Positions 1 through 8,620 of a DNA stretch of 64,000 nucleotides are shown here, piece by piece. The notes below the pieces were generated by a model. The model saw only the letters and a list, made by a program, of their open reading frames with translations, did not search any database and was not told the origin of the DNA. This stretch comes from Pseudomonas typographi (GTDB lineage Bacteria; Pseudomonadota; Gammaproteobacteria; Pseudomonadales; Pseudomonadaceae): positions 124,001 to 188,000 of the forward strand of contig NZ_JAAOCA010000004.1 in NCBI RefSeq assembly GCF_014694385.1, in the 5' to 3' direction. Numbering within the stretch: the stretch's first letter is position 1; every line of letters begins with the position of its first letter. A program made the translations under genes and the position numbers.

Positions 1-70
1 GATCCTCGGCGAACTCCCCCATCAGCCCGAGAATCGGGTCACCGGCGTACAGGGGCAAATGTTCGAACAT
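1..70 (-). CDS. Aminotransferase, N-terminal fragment (cut by window edge)
   Basis: Reading leftwards from an ATG at 70, the first 23 residues begin MFEHLPLYAGDPILGLM. The AGDPIL(x)LM pattern near the N-terminus is characteristic of the aspartate/aromatic amino acid aminotransferases (PLP fold type I) of Pseudomonas. Only the N-terminal arm is inside the window, so the catalytic lysine cannot be checked and tyrosine/aromatic versus aspartate specificity cannot be told. It is divergent from the uronate dehydrogenase gene at 281. Confidence 0.6.
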   Translation of the reverse strand, partial: MFEHLPLYAGDPILGLMGEFAED

Positions 71-280
71 ACTAACCTCGTGTTGTGGAAAACGGCGGGC
101 CGCCCGCCGGGAAGCACTGATTACTCCACAGCCCCCCGGCAGCGTCAAGAAAACTCAGCGCCGCCCGGCGAAACACCCCATCGGTAACCCGGGCTCGATT
201 GACAATAACCCAGCCGCGCGGCCATATTGCGAGCCAGGTCGTATGACAACTACCCCAAAAAACAACCTGCGAGCCTTCCC

Positions 281-1093
281 ATGCCCAACCGCACGTTCAA
301 CCGCCTGTTGCTTACGGGGGCCGCCGGCGGCCTCGGCAAAATCCTGCGCGACACCCTCAAGCCCTTCGCCCACGTGATACGTTTGTCCGACATCGCCACG
401 TTGGCGCCTGCCCGCGGCAGCCACGAAGAAGTGCAGCGGTGTGACCTCGCCGACAAGCAGGCGGTGGATGCATTGGTCGAAGGCGTGGACGCTATCGTGC
501 ACTTTGGCGGGGTATCCACCGAACATGCCTTCGAAACCATCCTGGGGCCGAACATCTGCGGCGTTTACCACATCTATGAAGCCGCGCGCCGCCACGGCGT
601 GAAGCGGGTGATCTTCGCCAGTTCCAACCACGTGATCGGCTTTCATAAGCAAAGCGAAACCCTCGATGCCACCAGCCCACGGCGCCCCGACGGTTACTAT
701 GGCCTGTCGAAATCCTTCGGCGAAGACGTGGCCATGTTCTACTTCGACCGCTACGGCATCGAAACCCTGAGCATTCGCATCGGCTCGTCGTTCCCGGCAC
801 CGCAGAACCTGCGCATGATGCACACCTGGCTGAGCTACGACGACCTGACCCAGCTTATCGAGCGTGGGCTGTTCACCGAGCACATTGGCCATACCATCGT
901 TTATGGTGCCTCAGCCAATGCCCATACCTGGTGGGACAACCGCTACGCTGCCCACCTGAACTACCAGCCCAAGGACAGCTCCGAACGCTTTCGCGAGCAG
1001 GTCGAAAAGCTGCCCAAGCCAGCCGCGGACGACCCGTCGATGGTCTACCAAGGCGGGGTATTCGTCGCTGCAGGGCCATTCGGGGACGAGTGA
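281..1093 (+). CDS. udh: Uronate dehydrogenase (NAD-dependent)
   Basis: A 270-residue short-chain/epimerase-type NAD enzyme that oxidises D-glucuronate and D-galacturonate to the aldarolactones, first step of oxidative uronate catabolism. The Rossmann motif TGAAGGLG lies at residues 12-19 and the catalytic Tyr-x3-Lys (YYGLSK) near residue 140. IHFGG-type segments, GPNICGVYH and the C-terminal DDPSMVYQGG closely resemble Pseudomonas Udh. The start is taken at ATG 281 (MPNRTFNRLLLTG), since upstream in-frame residues look non-coding. No other uronate genes are adjacent, so it stands apart from a garD/gudD operon. Assignment is from remembered family sequence, with good confidence. Confidence 0.88.
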   Translation: MPNRTFNRLLLTGAAGGLGKILRDTLKPFAHVIRLSDIATLAPARGSHEEVQRCDLADKQAVDALVEGVDAIVHFGGVSTEHAFETILGPNICGVYHIYEAARRHGVKRVIFASSNHVIGFHKQSETLDATSPRRPDGYYGLSKSFGEDVAMFYFDRYGIETLSIRIGSSFPAPQNLRMMHTWLSYDDLTQLIERGLFTEHIGHTIVYGASANAHTWWDNRYAAHLNYQPKDSSERFREQVEKLPKPAADDPSMVYQGGVFVAAGPFGDE

Positions 1094-1241
1094 CCCCCTA
1101 GCCAGCACGCTAACTGTTTCATATTATTACGTAACTTCCAGGCACGCCCCGTGCCGCGCTTTACCCGCCCTACCTGCCACCCTGCGCGGCGCGCCTGACC
1201 AAGGCGTGCTTCGCGGGGTGTTTGGCTCAGTAAGGAATGGC

Positions 1242-2684
1242 ATGAACTTCACCGCACTGCGCAACGACCTGCTCGCCGGGCTAACCTCTTCCTTCGCCCT
1301 GGTGCCCGAATGCATCGCGTTTGCCTTGGTGGCCCACGTCAACCCGTTGATGGGCCTGTATGGCGCATTCATCATCTGCACCCTCACCGCGCTGTTCGGC
1401 GGCCGCCCCGGCATGATTTCCGGCGCGGCGGGGTCCATGGCCGTGGTGATCGTGGCGCTGGTGGTGCAACACGGCGCTGAATACCTGCTGGCCACTACCC
1501 TGCTCAGCGGCGCGCTGATGGCGCTGTTCGGTGCGCTGCGCTTGGGCAAGCTGGTGCGCCTGGTGCCACACCCGGTGATGCTCGGCTTCGTCAATGGCCT
1601 GGCGATCATCATTGCCCTGGCGCAGTTGGAGCACTTTCACAGTGGCGGGCAGTGGCTGACCGGCGCACCGCTGGTGACCATGCTGGGCCTGGTGGCGTTG
1701 ACCATGCTGGTGGTGTGGCTGCTGCCCATTTTTACCCGCGCAGTGCCACCGGCCTTGGTGGCTATCGTTGGGGTGGGCCTGCTCAGCCACCGGCTGCACT
1801 TGCCCACCCAAACCCTGGGCGACATGGCCCACATTGCCGGCGGGCTGCCAAGTTTTCATGTACCCGCCGTACCCTGGAGCCTCGACACGCTGAAGATCAT
1901 CCTGCCTTATGCGGTGTTGATGGCCACCGTGGGCCTGCTGGAGACCCTGCTTACCTTCAACTTGACCGACGAACTGACCGAAACCCGCGGCCAGCCTAAC
2001 CGTGAATGCCTCGCGCTGGGCGCGGCGAACGTGGCCAGCGGGTTCTTCGGCGCCATGGGCGGCTGTGCCATGATTGGACAAACGGTCATCAACCTGAGCT
2101 CGGGTGGGCGCGGCCGGGTGTCGGGGGTAGCCAGCGGGGTGATGATCTTATTGTTCATCCTGTTTTTGTCGCCGCTGATCGAGCGAATTCCATTGGCCGC
2201 GCTGGTCGGGGTGATGTTCGTGGTCGCCCAGCAAACCTTCGCCTGGGGCTCGCTGCGGGTATTGGGCAAGGTGCCGCGCAACGACGCGTTGGTGATCATC
2301 GCGGTCACGGTCATCACGGTGTTCACCGACCTTGCCATCGCCGTGTTGTGCGGCATCGTGATTGCCGCGCTGAATTTTGCCTGGGAGCATGCCCGCGACA
2401 TCCATGCCGAGCGCCACGATGATGGCACTGGCGGCTGCCGGTATACGCCGCGTGGCACGCTGTTTTTCGCCTCTACCACGCAGTTCCAGGCACTGTTCGA
2501 CCCTGCCAACGACCCACCGCGGGTCACGCTGGACTGCGCGCACCTGCGCTTTGCCGACCACTCGGCGATTGCCGCGCTGCAAGCCTTGCTGGCGCGCTAT
2601 GCCAAGGCGGGCAAGCAGGTGGAAGTGGTTCACCTATCGCAACGCTGCCGGGCAATGCTTCAGCGGGCGGGGGTTATAGATTGA
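1242..2684 (+). CDS. SulP-family anion transporter with C-terminal STAS domain
   Basis: A 480-residue polytopic inner-membrane protein. Hydrophobic segments run from about residue 20 to 390, including the SulP hallmark GLYGAFI and an AAGSMAVVIVAL stretch. A cytoplasmic STAS domain of about 90 residues follows, with the typical strand VTLDCAHLRFADHSAIAAL. SulP proteins carry sulfate, bicarbonate or other anions, usually with H+ or Na+; the substrate cannot be read from sequence. ATG 1242 is preferred over an in-frame upstream start because AAGGA sits 7-8 bases before it. No carbonic anhydrase neighbour is present, so a SulP/CA pair is not supported. Confidence 0.85.
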   Translation: MNFTALRNDLLAGLTSSFALVPECIAFALVAHVNPLMGLYGAFIICTLTALFGGRPGMISGAAGSMAVVIVALVVQHGAEYLLATTLLSGALMALFGALRLGKLVRLVPHPVMLGFVNGLAIIIALAQLEHFHSGGQWLTGAPLVTMLGLVALTMLVVWLLPIFTRAVPPALVAIVGVGLLSHRLHLPTQTLGDMAHIAGGLPSFHVPAVPWSLDTLKIILPYAVLMATVGLLETLLTFNLTDELTETRGQPNRECLALGAANVASGFFGAMGGCAMIGQTVINLSSGGRGRVSGVASGVMILLFILFLSPLIERIPLAALVGVMFVVAQQTFAWGSLRVLGKVPRNDALVIIAVTVITVFTDLAIAVLCGIVIAALNFAWEHARDIHAERHDDGTGGCRYTPRGTLFFASTTQFQALFDPANDPPRVTLDCAHLRFADHSAIAALQALLARYAKAGKQVEVVHLSQRCRAMLQRAGVID

Positions 2685-2870
2685 CCCCAAGCGCGCCATG
2701 GCCGGCCCGGTAGCGCCCGTGAAATAGTCAGCGGGAGCCATCAGTTGCCGTTGGAAATCGCCAGGTCGCCACCATGCCATATTCGGTCGCCAGAGTGCGA
2801 TTTACCCTGTGTAGACCTGTTAGCCTGACCCTCGCCTGCCATTCCTATAACGAAAAACCGAGGGCATCCG

Positions 2871-3809
2871 ATGAACACGATCAAGAACAGCGCGTGCGCG
2901 GCGTTGATGTTGGCCAGCAGCACCCTTTGGGCCGCAGAGCCCGCTTCCTGCAGTACCGTTCGCCTAGGGGCGGTGAACTGGACCGACGTGATCGCCACCA
3001 GCGCGATGGCGCAGGTGGTGCTCGAAGCGCTCGGCTACGAGGTCAAAGAAACCACCGCTTCACAGCAGATCATCCTCGCCAGCATGGCCGATAAAAAACT
3101 CGACACCTTCCTCGGCTATTGGCAGCCGACCATGCAAACGGTCGCTGCGCCTTACCTGCAAAAGCAACAGGTAGAGGTTATTGAGCCCCCCGCGCTGGCC
3201 GATGCACAATCGACCATGGCGGTGCCCGATTACGTGTACGAAGGCGGGTTGAAAACGTTCGACGACATCGCCAAGTTCAAAGACAAACTCGGCGGCAAAA
3301 TCTACGTGATCGAACCCGGCAGCGGTGCGAACCGCATCACCGGCCAGATGATCGCCAACAACCAATTCGGCCTCAAGGGTTTCCAGTTGGTGGAGTCCAG
3401 CGAAGCGGGCATGCTCACGGCGGTCAAGCGCGCGGTATCGCGTAAAGAGTGGGTGGTGTTCTTTGGCTGGAAGCCACACCCGATGAACCTGCAGATCAGC
3501 GGCATGAAATACCTCACCGGCAGCCAGGATGCCTTCGGCCCCAACGAGGGCGCCGCCACCGTGTCGGTGATGGCCGCCGCCGGTTATACCGAGCAGTGCC
3601 CCAATGTCGGCAAACTGCTGCATAACCTGAAGTTCACCAGCGAGCAGGTCAGCGCGGTGATGGCGCCGATCCTTGACCGCACGCCGCCGCAAGCCGCCGC
3701 CAAGGCCTGGTTGAAGGCCAACCCCGGCGTAATAAGCCCCTGGCTGGCGGGGGTGACCACCCGCGACGGCCAGGACGGGGTGGCCGCCGTGCAGGCCCAG
3801 CTTAAATAG
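2871..3809 (+). CDS. Glycine betaine/choline-type ABC transporter substrate-binding protein (orphan)
   Basis: A 312-residue periplasmic binding protein with a Sec signal peptide (about 1-21, cleavage near LWA-AEP). It belongs to the quaternary-amine (OpuAC/ProX-like) family: VRLGAVNWTDV at the mature N-terminus, LDTFLGYWQPTM, GANRITGQM and FFGWKPHPMN, which supplies ligand-box aromatics. No permease or ATPase gene accompanies it. In Pseudomonas, CaiX and BetX are known orphan binding proteins that dock on a shared CbcWV core, and this gene fits that pattern. The ligand (choline, betaine or carnitine) is not resolvable here. The alpha/beta hydrolase at 3811 follows after one base and is probably co-transcribed. 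Confidence 0.8.
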   Translation: MNTIKNSACAALMLASSTLWAAEPASCSTVRLGAVNWTDVIATSAMAQVVLEALGYEVKETTASQQIILASMADKKLDTFLGYWQPTMQTVAAPYLQKQQVEVIEPPALADAQSTMAVPDYVYEGGLKTFDDIAKFKDKLGGKIYVIEPGSGANRITGQMIANNQFGLKGFQLVESSEAGMLTAVKRAVSRKEWVVFFGWKPHPMNLQISGMKYLTGSQDAFGPNEGAATVSVMAAAGYTEQCPNVGKLLHNLKFTSEQVSAVMAPILDRTPPQAAAKAWLKANPGVISPWLAGVTTRDGQDGVAAVQAQLK

Positions 3810-3810
3810 T

Positions 3811-4758
3811 ATGGCGGCCTATGCGCTGAGCGAAGCCATGCAGGCGTTCGTTGAGCGCACCTGCAGCTTCGCCAGTAAAGACCCAAGCCTTGCCGCGCAA
3901 CGCGAAGCCTACCTGCGCATGGCGGCGGCCTTTACGCCGCCAATGCCGGCGGGGCTGGTGCAAACCGACCACAGCCCCCACGGCGGCCCCCCGCTGCGTA
4001 GCTACCGCCCGGCCCAGCCGTGCCCGCCGGGTGGCTGGCCCACCCTGATGTACCTGCACGGCGGCGGCTGGACGCTGGGCAACCTGGATTCCCACGACTT
4101 TATCTGCCGCCCATTGGCCCTGGCGCTGGGCGCCCATGTGGTGGCGGTGGACTACCGGCTGGCGCCGGAGCACCCCTACCCTGCCGCACTGGAGGATGCA
4201 ATTACGGCCTGGCGCTACCTGTGCGCCCAACCGCACGTCGATGCACAGGCGATGCTGGTGGCCGGCGACAGCGCCGGTGGCAACCTGGCCGCCGCCCTGT
4301 GCCTGGCGCTGCGCCCACACGGTGGCCCGCAGCCCTGTGGGCAAGCGTTGATCTACCCGTTGCTTGGGCCCGGCGGCACCCCGGCTTACCGGGAACACGC
4401 CCATGCGCCACTGCTCTGCGCCGAGGACGCCCAGGCCTGCTTGCGCGCTTACCTCGGTACACCTGCCGCCCAGGGCGCGCTGGCCCTACCATTGCAGGCC
4501 GATACCTTGGCGGGCTTGCCCGCCGCGTTTATCGGCGTGGCGCAAATCGACCCCCTGCGCGATGACGGCGCGCTGTACCGCGACCGCTTAGCCGCGCAAG
4601 GGGTGGCGGTCGAATGGTTGGAAGTAGCCGGTTGGCTACACGGCGGCCTGCGTGCCCAGCACAGCGAGCAGACGCGATCCCTGGTGGAGGCCATGCTGGC
4701 TTGGATGGCGCAACGGCTGGCGGCGGCCCGGCAGCCAGCGCAGAGCCCCGGCGGTTAG
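3811..4758 (+). CDS. Alpha/beta hydrolase, HSL/GDXG lipolytic family
   Basis: A 315-residue esterase-type hydrolase without signal peptide. The oxyanion-hole motif HGGGW is at about residues 85-90 and the nucleophile elbow GDSAGGN near residue 152. The acid (Asp in QIDPLRDDG, about 247) and the base (His in WLHGG, about 275) complete a Ser-Asp-His triad, as in hormone-sensitive-lipase-like enzymes. It starts one base after the binding-protein stop codon, so it is almost surely translated from the same mRNA. One reading is that it hydrolyses an acylated choline or carnitine ester taken up through that system; this is inference from adjacency only. Possible N-terminal variation is small. Confidence 0.8.
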   Translation: MAAYALSEAMQAFVERTCSFASKDPSLAAQREAYLRMAAAFTPPMPAGLVQTDHSPHGGPPLRSYRPAQPCPPGGWPTLMYLHGGGWTLGNLDSHDFICRPLALALGAHVVAVDYRLAPEHPYPAALEDAITAWRYLCAQPHVDAQAMLVAGDSAGGNLAAALCLALRPHGGPQPCGQALIYPLLGPGGTPAYREHAHAPLLCAEDAQACLRAYLGTPAAQGALALPLQADTLAGLPAAFIGVAQIDPLRDDGALYRDRLAAQGVAVEWLEVAGWLHGGLRAQHSEQTRSLVEAMLAWMAQRLAAARQPAQSPGG

Positions 4759-4992
4759 CTGGGCCCGAGCGGTGCGTTTTGCTGCCGTGCAGCGTTCCTC
4801 GACCATAGCATTCACCCGCTCACTGTGGCGGGTTCTGAAGCGCCCATTGCCACGTAAACACCCTTCCATTGGGCGCCCGCACCACTTCGGTGCAATAATT
4901 CTACGGGTAAAAGCTGCCCAAACAGTCAATACTTTTTCGGTAACTTCCAGTAGGCCGGGCCTTTAATGGGCCTTCCTTGTGGCGGTTAAACC

Positions 4993-5008
4993 TGGCACGT
5001 ATCCTGCC
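4993..5008 (+). promoter_or_regulatory. Candidate sigma-54 promoter of the NCS1 permease gene
   Basis: TGGCACGTATCCTGCC matches the -24/-12 consensus (TGGCAC-N5-TTGC) with the invariant GG (4994-4995) and GC (5006-5007) separated by exactly 10 bases; only the first T of the -12 box differs. It lies about 75 bp before ATG 5080. NtrC-type control of a nucleobase permease under nitrogen limitation would make sense, but no enhancer site was identified. The rest of the 321-bp gap 4759-5079 shows no gene. Confidence 0.45.
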
Positions 5009-5013
5009 AAACA

Positions 5014-5026
5014 ACTGTATACAAGT
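5014..5026. promoter_or_regulatory. Palindrome around GTATAC, possible GntR-type operator
   Basis: ACTGTATACAAGT is near-palindromic around GTATAC, the core often seen in FadR-subfamily GntR operators. It sits just downstream of the candidate sigma-54 promoter, at or near the expected transcription start. No GntR gene is in the immediate neighbourhood, so the link is tentative. Confidence 0.3.
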
Positions 5027-5079
5027 AATGCCCTAGAAGTACCCACTTTCAGGCAGTACAAGAATACAGGAGTATCAAT

Positions 5080-6528
5080 ATGCCGGCGCCTACTCACCGT
5101 TACAGCCCCCGCTTGTACAACGCCGACCTCGGCCCCGCACCGCAAACCTGGAACTGGTACAACATATTCGCTTTCTGGATGAGCGATGTGCACAGTGTCG
5201 GCGGCTATGTGTTCGCCGCCAGCCTGTTCGCGCTGGGCCTGGCGAGTTGGCAGGTGCTGGTGAGCCTGTTGGTGGGCATTTGTATCGTTCAGGTGGTGGC
5301 TAACCTGGTAGCTCGGCCAAGCCAGCAAGCTGCGGTGCCGTACCCGGTGATTTGCCGCCTGGCGTTCGGTGTGTTCGGCGCGAACATCCCGGCCGTGATT
5401 CGTGGGCTGATCGCGGTGGCCTGGTATGGCATCCAGACCTACCTGGCCTCCAGCGCATTGATCGTGGTGGCCCTACGCTTCGCGCCGCAGATGGCCGCGT
5501 ACCAACAGTCAACCTTCCTGGGTTTGTCCTATTTGGGCTGGATGTGCTTTCTCGCGCTGTGGCTGATACAAGCCCTGGTGTTCTGGTGGGGCATGAATGC
5601 AATCAAGCGCTTCATCGACTGGGCGGGCCCGGCGGTGTATGCGGTGATGTTCCTGCTCGCCGCCTGGGTGGTGTGGCGTGCCGGCTGGGGCAACATCAGC
5701 TTCACCCTGGGCAGCAAGGGCCTAAGCGCCGGTGAAAGCGCCTGGCAAATGGTGATGGCGGTTGCCTTGGTGGTGTCGTATTTTTCTGGGCCCACGCTGA
5801 ACTTCGGCGATTTCAGCCGCTATTGCCGCAGCATGCATGACGTGCGCCGCGGCAACTTTTGGGGCCTGCCGGTGAACTTCCTGGCTTTTGCCGTGGTAAC
5901 GGTGGTGATCGTTTCGGGTACATTGCCTATCTTTGGGCAAATGCTCCAAGACCCGATCCAAACCGTGGCCCGCATCGACAACACCACCGCCGTGCTGTTG
6001 GGCACCTTTACCTTCGTCACCGCCACCATCGGCATCAACATCGTGGCCAACTTCGTGTCGCCGGCCTTCGATTTCGCCAACGTCGCGCCCAGCCGCATCA
6101 GCTGGCGCGCCGGTGGCATGATCGCCGCCGTGGCGTCGGTGTTCATCACGCCGTGGAACCTGTTCAACAACCCCGCGGTGATCCACTACACCCTCGACAT
6201 CCTCGCCGCGTTCATCGGCCCGCTGTTCGGCATCCTGCTGGTGGACTTTTACCTGATCAAAAAACAGCAGATCGACGTGGACGCCTTGTTCGACGATACC
6301 CCGCAGGGCCGCTACTGGTATCGCAACGGCGTGAACCGCGTGGCGGTGCAGGCGCTGGTGCCAGCGGCGGTGGCGGGCCTGGCCGTGGCCTTCGTCCCTT
6401 GGCTGCAGCCCGCGGCGAACTTTGCCTGGTTCATCGGTTGTGGGTTAGGTGGCTTGATCTACCTGGTGCTAGCACGCCGCGAACAGGTTCAACCAGCAGG
6501 CAGCGGATTAGAGGCTGGGGCACGTTAA
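5080..6528 (+). CDS. NCS1-family nucleobase/hydantoin:cation symporter
   Basis: A 482-residue inner-membrane permease with about 12 hydrophobic segments. The N-terminus contains the NCS1 signature TWNWYNIFAFWMSDVHSVGGY (TM1), followed by VICRLAFGVFGANIPAVIRG and WYGIQTYLAS in TM3, a region that binds substrate in Mhp1/PucI. GPTLNFGDFSRY and a DFYLIKKQ segment late in the protein are also typical. The substrate may be allantoin, hydantoin, uracil, cytosine or thiamine precursor; sequence alone does not decide. The start at 5080 has an ACAGGAG ribosome-binding site 8 bases upstream. It is monocistronic, with no catabolic enzyme adjacent. Confidence 0.85.
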   Translation: MPAPTHRYSPRLYNADLGPAPQTWNWYNIFAFWMSDVHSVGGYVFAASLFALGLASWQVLVSLLVGICIVQVVANLVARPSQQAAVPYPVICRLAFGVFGANIPAVIRGLIAVAWYGIQTYLASSALIVVALRFAPQMAAYQQSTFLGLSYLGWMCFLALWLIQALVFWWGMNAIKRFIDWAGPAVYAVMFLLAAWVVWRAGWGNISFTLGSKGLSAGESAWQMVMAVALVVSYFSGPTLNFGDFSRYCRSMHDVRRGNFWGLPVNFLAFAVVTVVIVSGTLPIFGQMLQDPIQTVARIDNTTAVLLGTFTFVTATIGINIVANFVSPAFDFANVAPSRISWRAGGMIAAVASVFITPWNLFNNPAVIHYTLDILAAFIGPLFGILLVDFYLIKKQQIDVDALFDDTPQGRYWYRNGVNRVAVQALVPAAVAGLAVAFVPWLQPAANFAWFIGCGLGGLIYLVLARREQVQPAGSGLEAGAR

Positions 6529-6565
6529 CCCATCGCCACAGTGGCGGCGGCCTTTAAGTGTTTAC

Positions 6566-6925
6566 TCAAGGCATTATGTTGACCAGCCAGTGACGAAGGT
6601 GGGCCGGCGCTACAGGCTTATGCATCAACGGGATGCCACTTGACATGGCGTCTCGCAACCGTTCTGGCGCGGTGTCGCCCGTGACCAACAGAGCGGGAAT
6701 GTGCAGGCGATGGTGCTGGCGCAACCGGTTGATAACGTCAGCACCGTCGGCTCCCTCGCGCAAACGGTAATCACAAATAATAGCGTCAGGTGCAGCACCT
6801 TGAAGGCTGAGCGCTTCGGCCAGGCCTTCGGCAATCGTGCAGCGCGCGCCCCAATCCTGGATCAAGTCAGCCATCCCCGTGCGAACCGCCTCATCGTCAT
6901 CGATCACTAGCACATGGGCGCCGGC
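6566..6925 (-). pseudogene. Receiver domain remnant (C-terminus of a hybrid histidine kinase)
   Basis: Reading leftwards from about 6925, the frame encodes LAGAHVLVIDDDEAVRTGM, then DAIICDYRL (phospho-acceptor Asp), ALLVTGDTA and MHKPVAP (Lys), i.e. a complete CheY-like receiver of about 115 residues, ending NIMP-stop at 6566. This is how the C-terminus of Pseudomonas hybrid kinases reads, with the DRLAGAHVLVIDD linker. The open frame continues beyond 6925, but that part is antisense to the hcp-like gene and resembles nothing. The kinase body is therefore missing and the fragment is presumed inactive, unless a start inside the linker is used. Confidence 0.7.
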
Positions 6926-7396
6926 CAACCGATCAGCATCGTCTTTCGCAGTGGTTGGGAAGGTTCCACCAAAGTCCAAGGCCACGAAGGCAAGATCCTC
7001 GTACAAGCCGTAGACCACTCCATAGAGATCCCGAAAAGCCCGCAAACCGGCCTTCCCACCGGCAAACGTGTGCACGGCGCGATGATCGTCAGTAAGGAAA
7101 TCGACAAGGCTTCGCCCAAGTTGTACCAGGCACTCACCTCGGGTGAGCAAATGAAGACCGTGACCCTGGAGTTCTACCGCATTGCGCCGAAGGGTACCGA
7201 GGAAAAATACTACACCGCGACCCTGGAGAACGCCGTGCTGGTGAGTATGAAATCCTGGACGCCAAACTGCCTAGACCCGAACAACAGGCAAATGGGCCAT
7301 ATGGAAGACTTGGCTTTCACCTACGAAAAAATCACTTGGACCTATGAGCCCGACGGTATCGAAGCGGAAGACTCCTGGCTGGCGCCTAAGGTTTAA
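6914..7396 (+). pseudogene. Hcp-family type VI secretion tube protein with a replaced N-terminus
   Basis: From about residue 22 to the end (160 residues) the protein reads as an Hcp of the family containing GHEGKILVQAVDH, PQTGLPTGKRVHG, DKASPKLYQALTSGEQ, EKYYTATLENA, PNCLDPNN and MEDLAFTYEKITW. Hcp forms the hexameric tube of the T6SS and is both component and effector carrier. The only ATG (6914) lies within sequence that codes, on the other strand, for the receiver-domain linker. So the native first 10-20 residues and promoter seem lost by the junction at about 6920-6960. No vgrG or other T6SS gene is near. It could still be expressed as a chimeric orphan Hcp. Confidence 0.65.
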
Positions 7397-7411
7397 GCTC
7401 GCCACATGCTA

Positions 7412-7591
7412 GGCTCTGTACAAAATGTTCTCGAGCGAAGGTCGGGCAAGGCGAGAACAGGCGAGGAAGCGGACTGGGCCCGCATGCGGGTTTGCTGATT
7501 GTAAATGAGCATTCCGTGATGACACCCGTGATGACATCCGTGCCTGTTTTAACGCAGCATCATCGAGAGCGGATACATTTCGTACAGAGCC
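7412..7591. mobile_element. Non-coding inverted-repeat element (MITE-like or deleted IS)
   Basis: The left end GGCTCTGTACAAAATGT (7412-7428) is matched, inverted, by the right end ACATTTCGTACAGAGCC (7575-7591), with one difference over 17 bases. The 180-bp interior has no credible gene. Similar GGTTCTGTACGAAA-type ends border the IS5-family transposase remnant at 26817-26936, so this is probably the two ends of a related IS with the transposase deleted. No clear target duplication is seen at the flanks. It lies between the hcp-like gene and the LysR gene. Confidence 0.55.
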
Positions 7592-7616
7592 CCGTGGGGT
7601 GTCGCGGAAGTTCGCG

Positions 7617-8528
7617 TTACCCTTGGTTGGAGGTGTCGCTGCCGGGCACCGCGCCAAGGTGGCGTAGCAGGCTCTGCATGGGTGAGGACAGCGCGTGCCA
7701 ATCGCCAAAGCACAGGCACAGTTGGCGGCGCGCCCAATCGTCTTGCAGGGCCAACACCCGGTAGCCGTAGCGGCGCCGGTAGCGGCCAGCGACACGCTGC
7801 GGAACAATGCCCAAGCCGATGCCGTGGGCGACCATCTCACACAGCCCTTCGAAGGTCTTCATGCGGATGCGCAGCGCCAGGGCCCGGCCAGCGGCACGGG
7901 CATGCTCGTCAATATGGTCTTGCAGCGCGTTGCCGGGGGCCAGCCCAACGAAAGGCTCGCCGAGGACATCAGCCAGGCGAACCGTGCCCTGTTGGGCGAG
8001 CCAATGCCCAGCGGGGGCGATCAGCGCCAGGTGGTCCTTGGCGACCGGCTGTAGCTGCAAGCCTGGCGCCTGAACCGCATCGGACACGATGCCGGCCTCG
8101 GCTAGGCCGGCGCTGATGGCGGTGATGATGCGCGCGCTGGTCCGCTCTTTGAGCGCCACGTGCAGGCGTGGGCGCTCGGCCAGCCATGGCGCAAGTTTGT
8201 GGGGCAGAAAGTGCGCCAGTGCGGCGGTGTTGCCGTACAACTGCACAGTACCCTGCGCCCCCGCTGCGAAACCCTGCAACTCGCCGCGCAGCAGGGCTTG
8301 CTGGCGCAGGATCAGCCGCGCGTGGTGGGCCAGCGCTTCCCCTGCTTGGGTGGGCACCACCCCACGCGGGCGGCGCTGCAGCAGCGCAACGCCGGCATCG
8401 GCTTCAATGCTGCGCAAGCGCTCGCTGGCCGAGGCCAGGGCCAAGTGAGCCCGCGCGGCGCCCTGGGTGATGCTGCCGGCCTCCACTACGCAGAGGAACA
8501 AGCGAAGGTCTGCAATGTCGAGCCGCAT
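7617..8528 (-). CDS. LysR-family transcriptional regulator
   Basis: 303 residues: an N-terminal winged helix-turn-helix (about 1-60; DLRLFLCVVEAGSITQGAARAH, with ASASERLRSIEADAG and LLQRRPRGVVPTQAG) and a C-terminal two-lobe effector domain (about 90-290). It is transcribed away from the TauE/SafE permease gene at 8621, the usual layout for a LysR protein controlling its divergent neighbour. The effector is unknown. Its 3' end abuts the inverted-repeat element at 7412-7591, so the terminator region may have been altered by that insertion. Confidence 0.85.
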   Translation of the reverse strand: MRLDIADLRLFLCVVEAGSITQGAARAHLALASASERLRSIEADAGVALLQRRPRGVVPTQAGEALAHHARLILRQQALLRGELQGFAAGAQGTVQLYGNTAALAHFLPHKLAPWLAERPRLHVALKERTSARIITAISAGLAEAGIVSDAVQAPGLQLQPVAKDHLALIAPAGHWLAQQGTVRLADVLGEPFVGLAPGNALQDHIDEHARAAGRALALRIRMKTFEGLCEMVAHGIGLGIVPQRVAGRYRRRYGYRVLALQDDWARRQLCLCFGDWHALSSPMQSLLRHLGAVPGSDTSNQG

Positions 8529-8620
8529 GGCGCCAACCCTGTGCCAGCCTTCGGAAAAACCGAAGGGTTATGTGAATAAACCGCATTGTGCCGAACGCTT
8601 GGCGAGGCTTCAATATCGGC

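Noticed and set aside
6914..7396. A new type VI secretion cluster around the hcp-like gene
   Set aside because: No vgrG, tss or tag genes are nearby; the hcp-like gene stands alone at a rearrangement scar.
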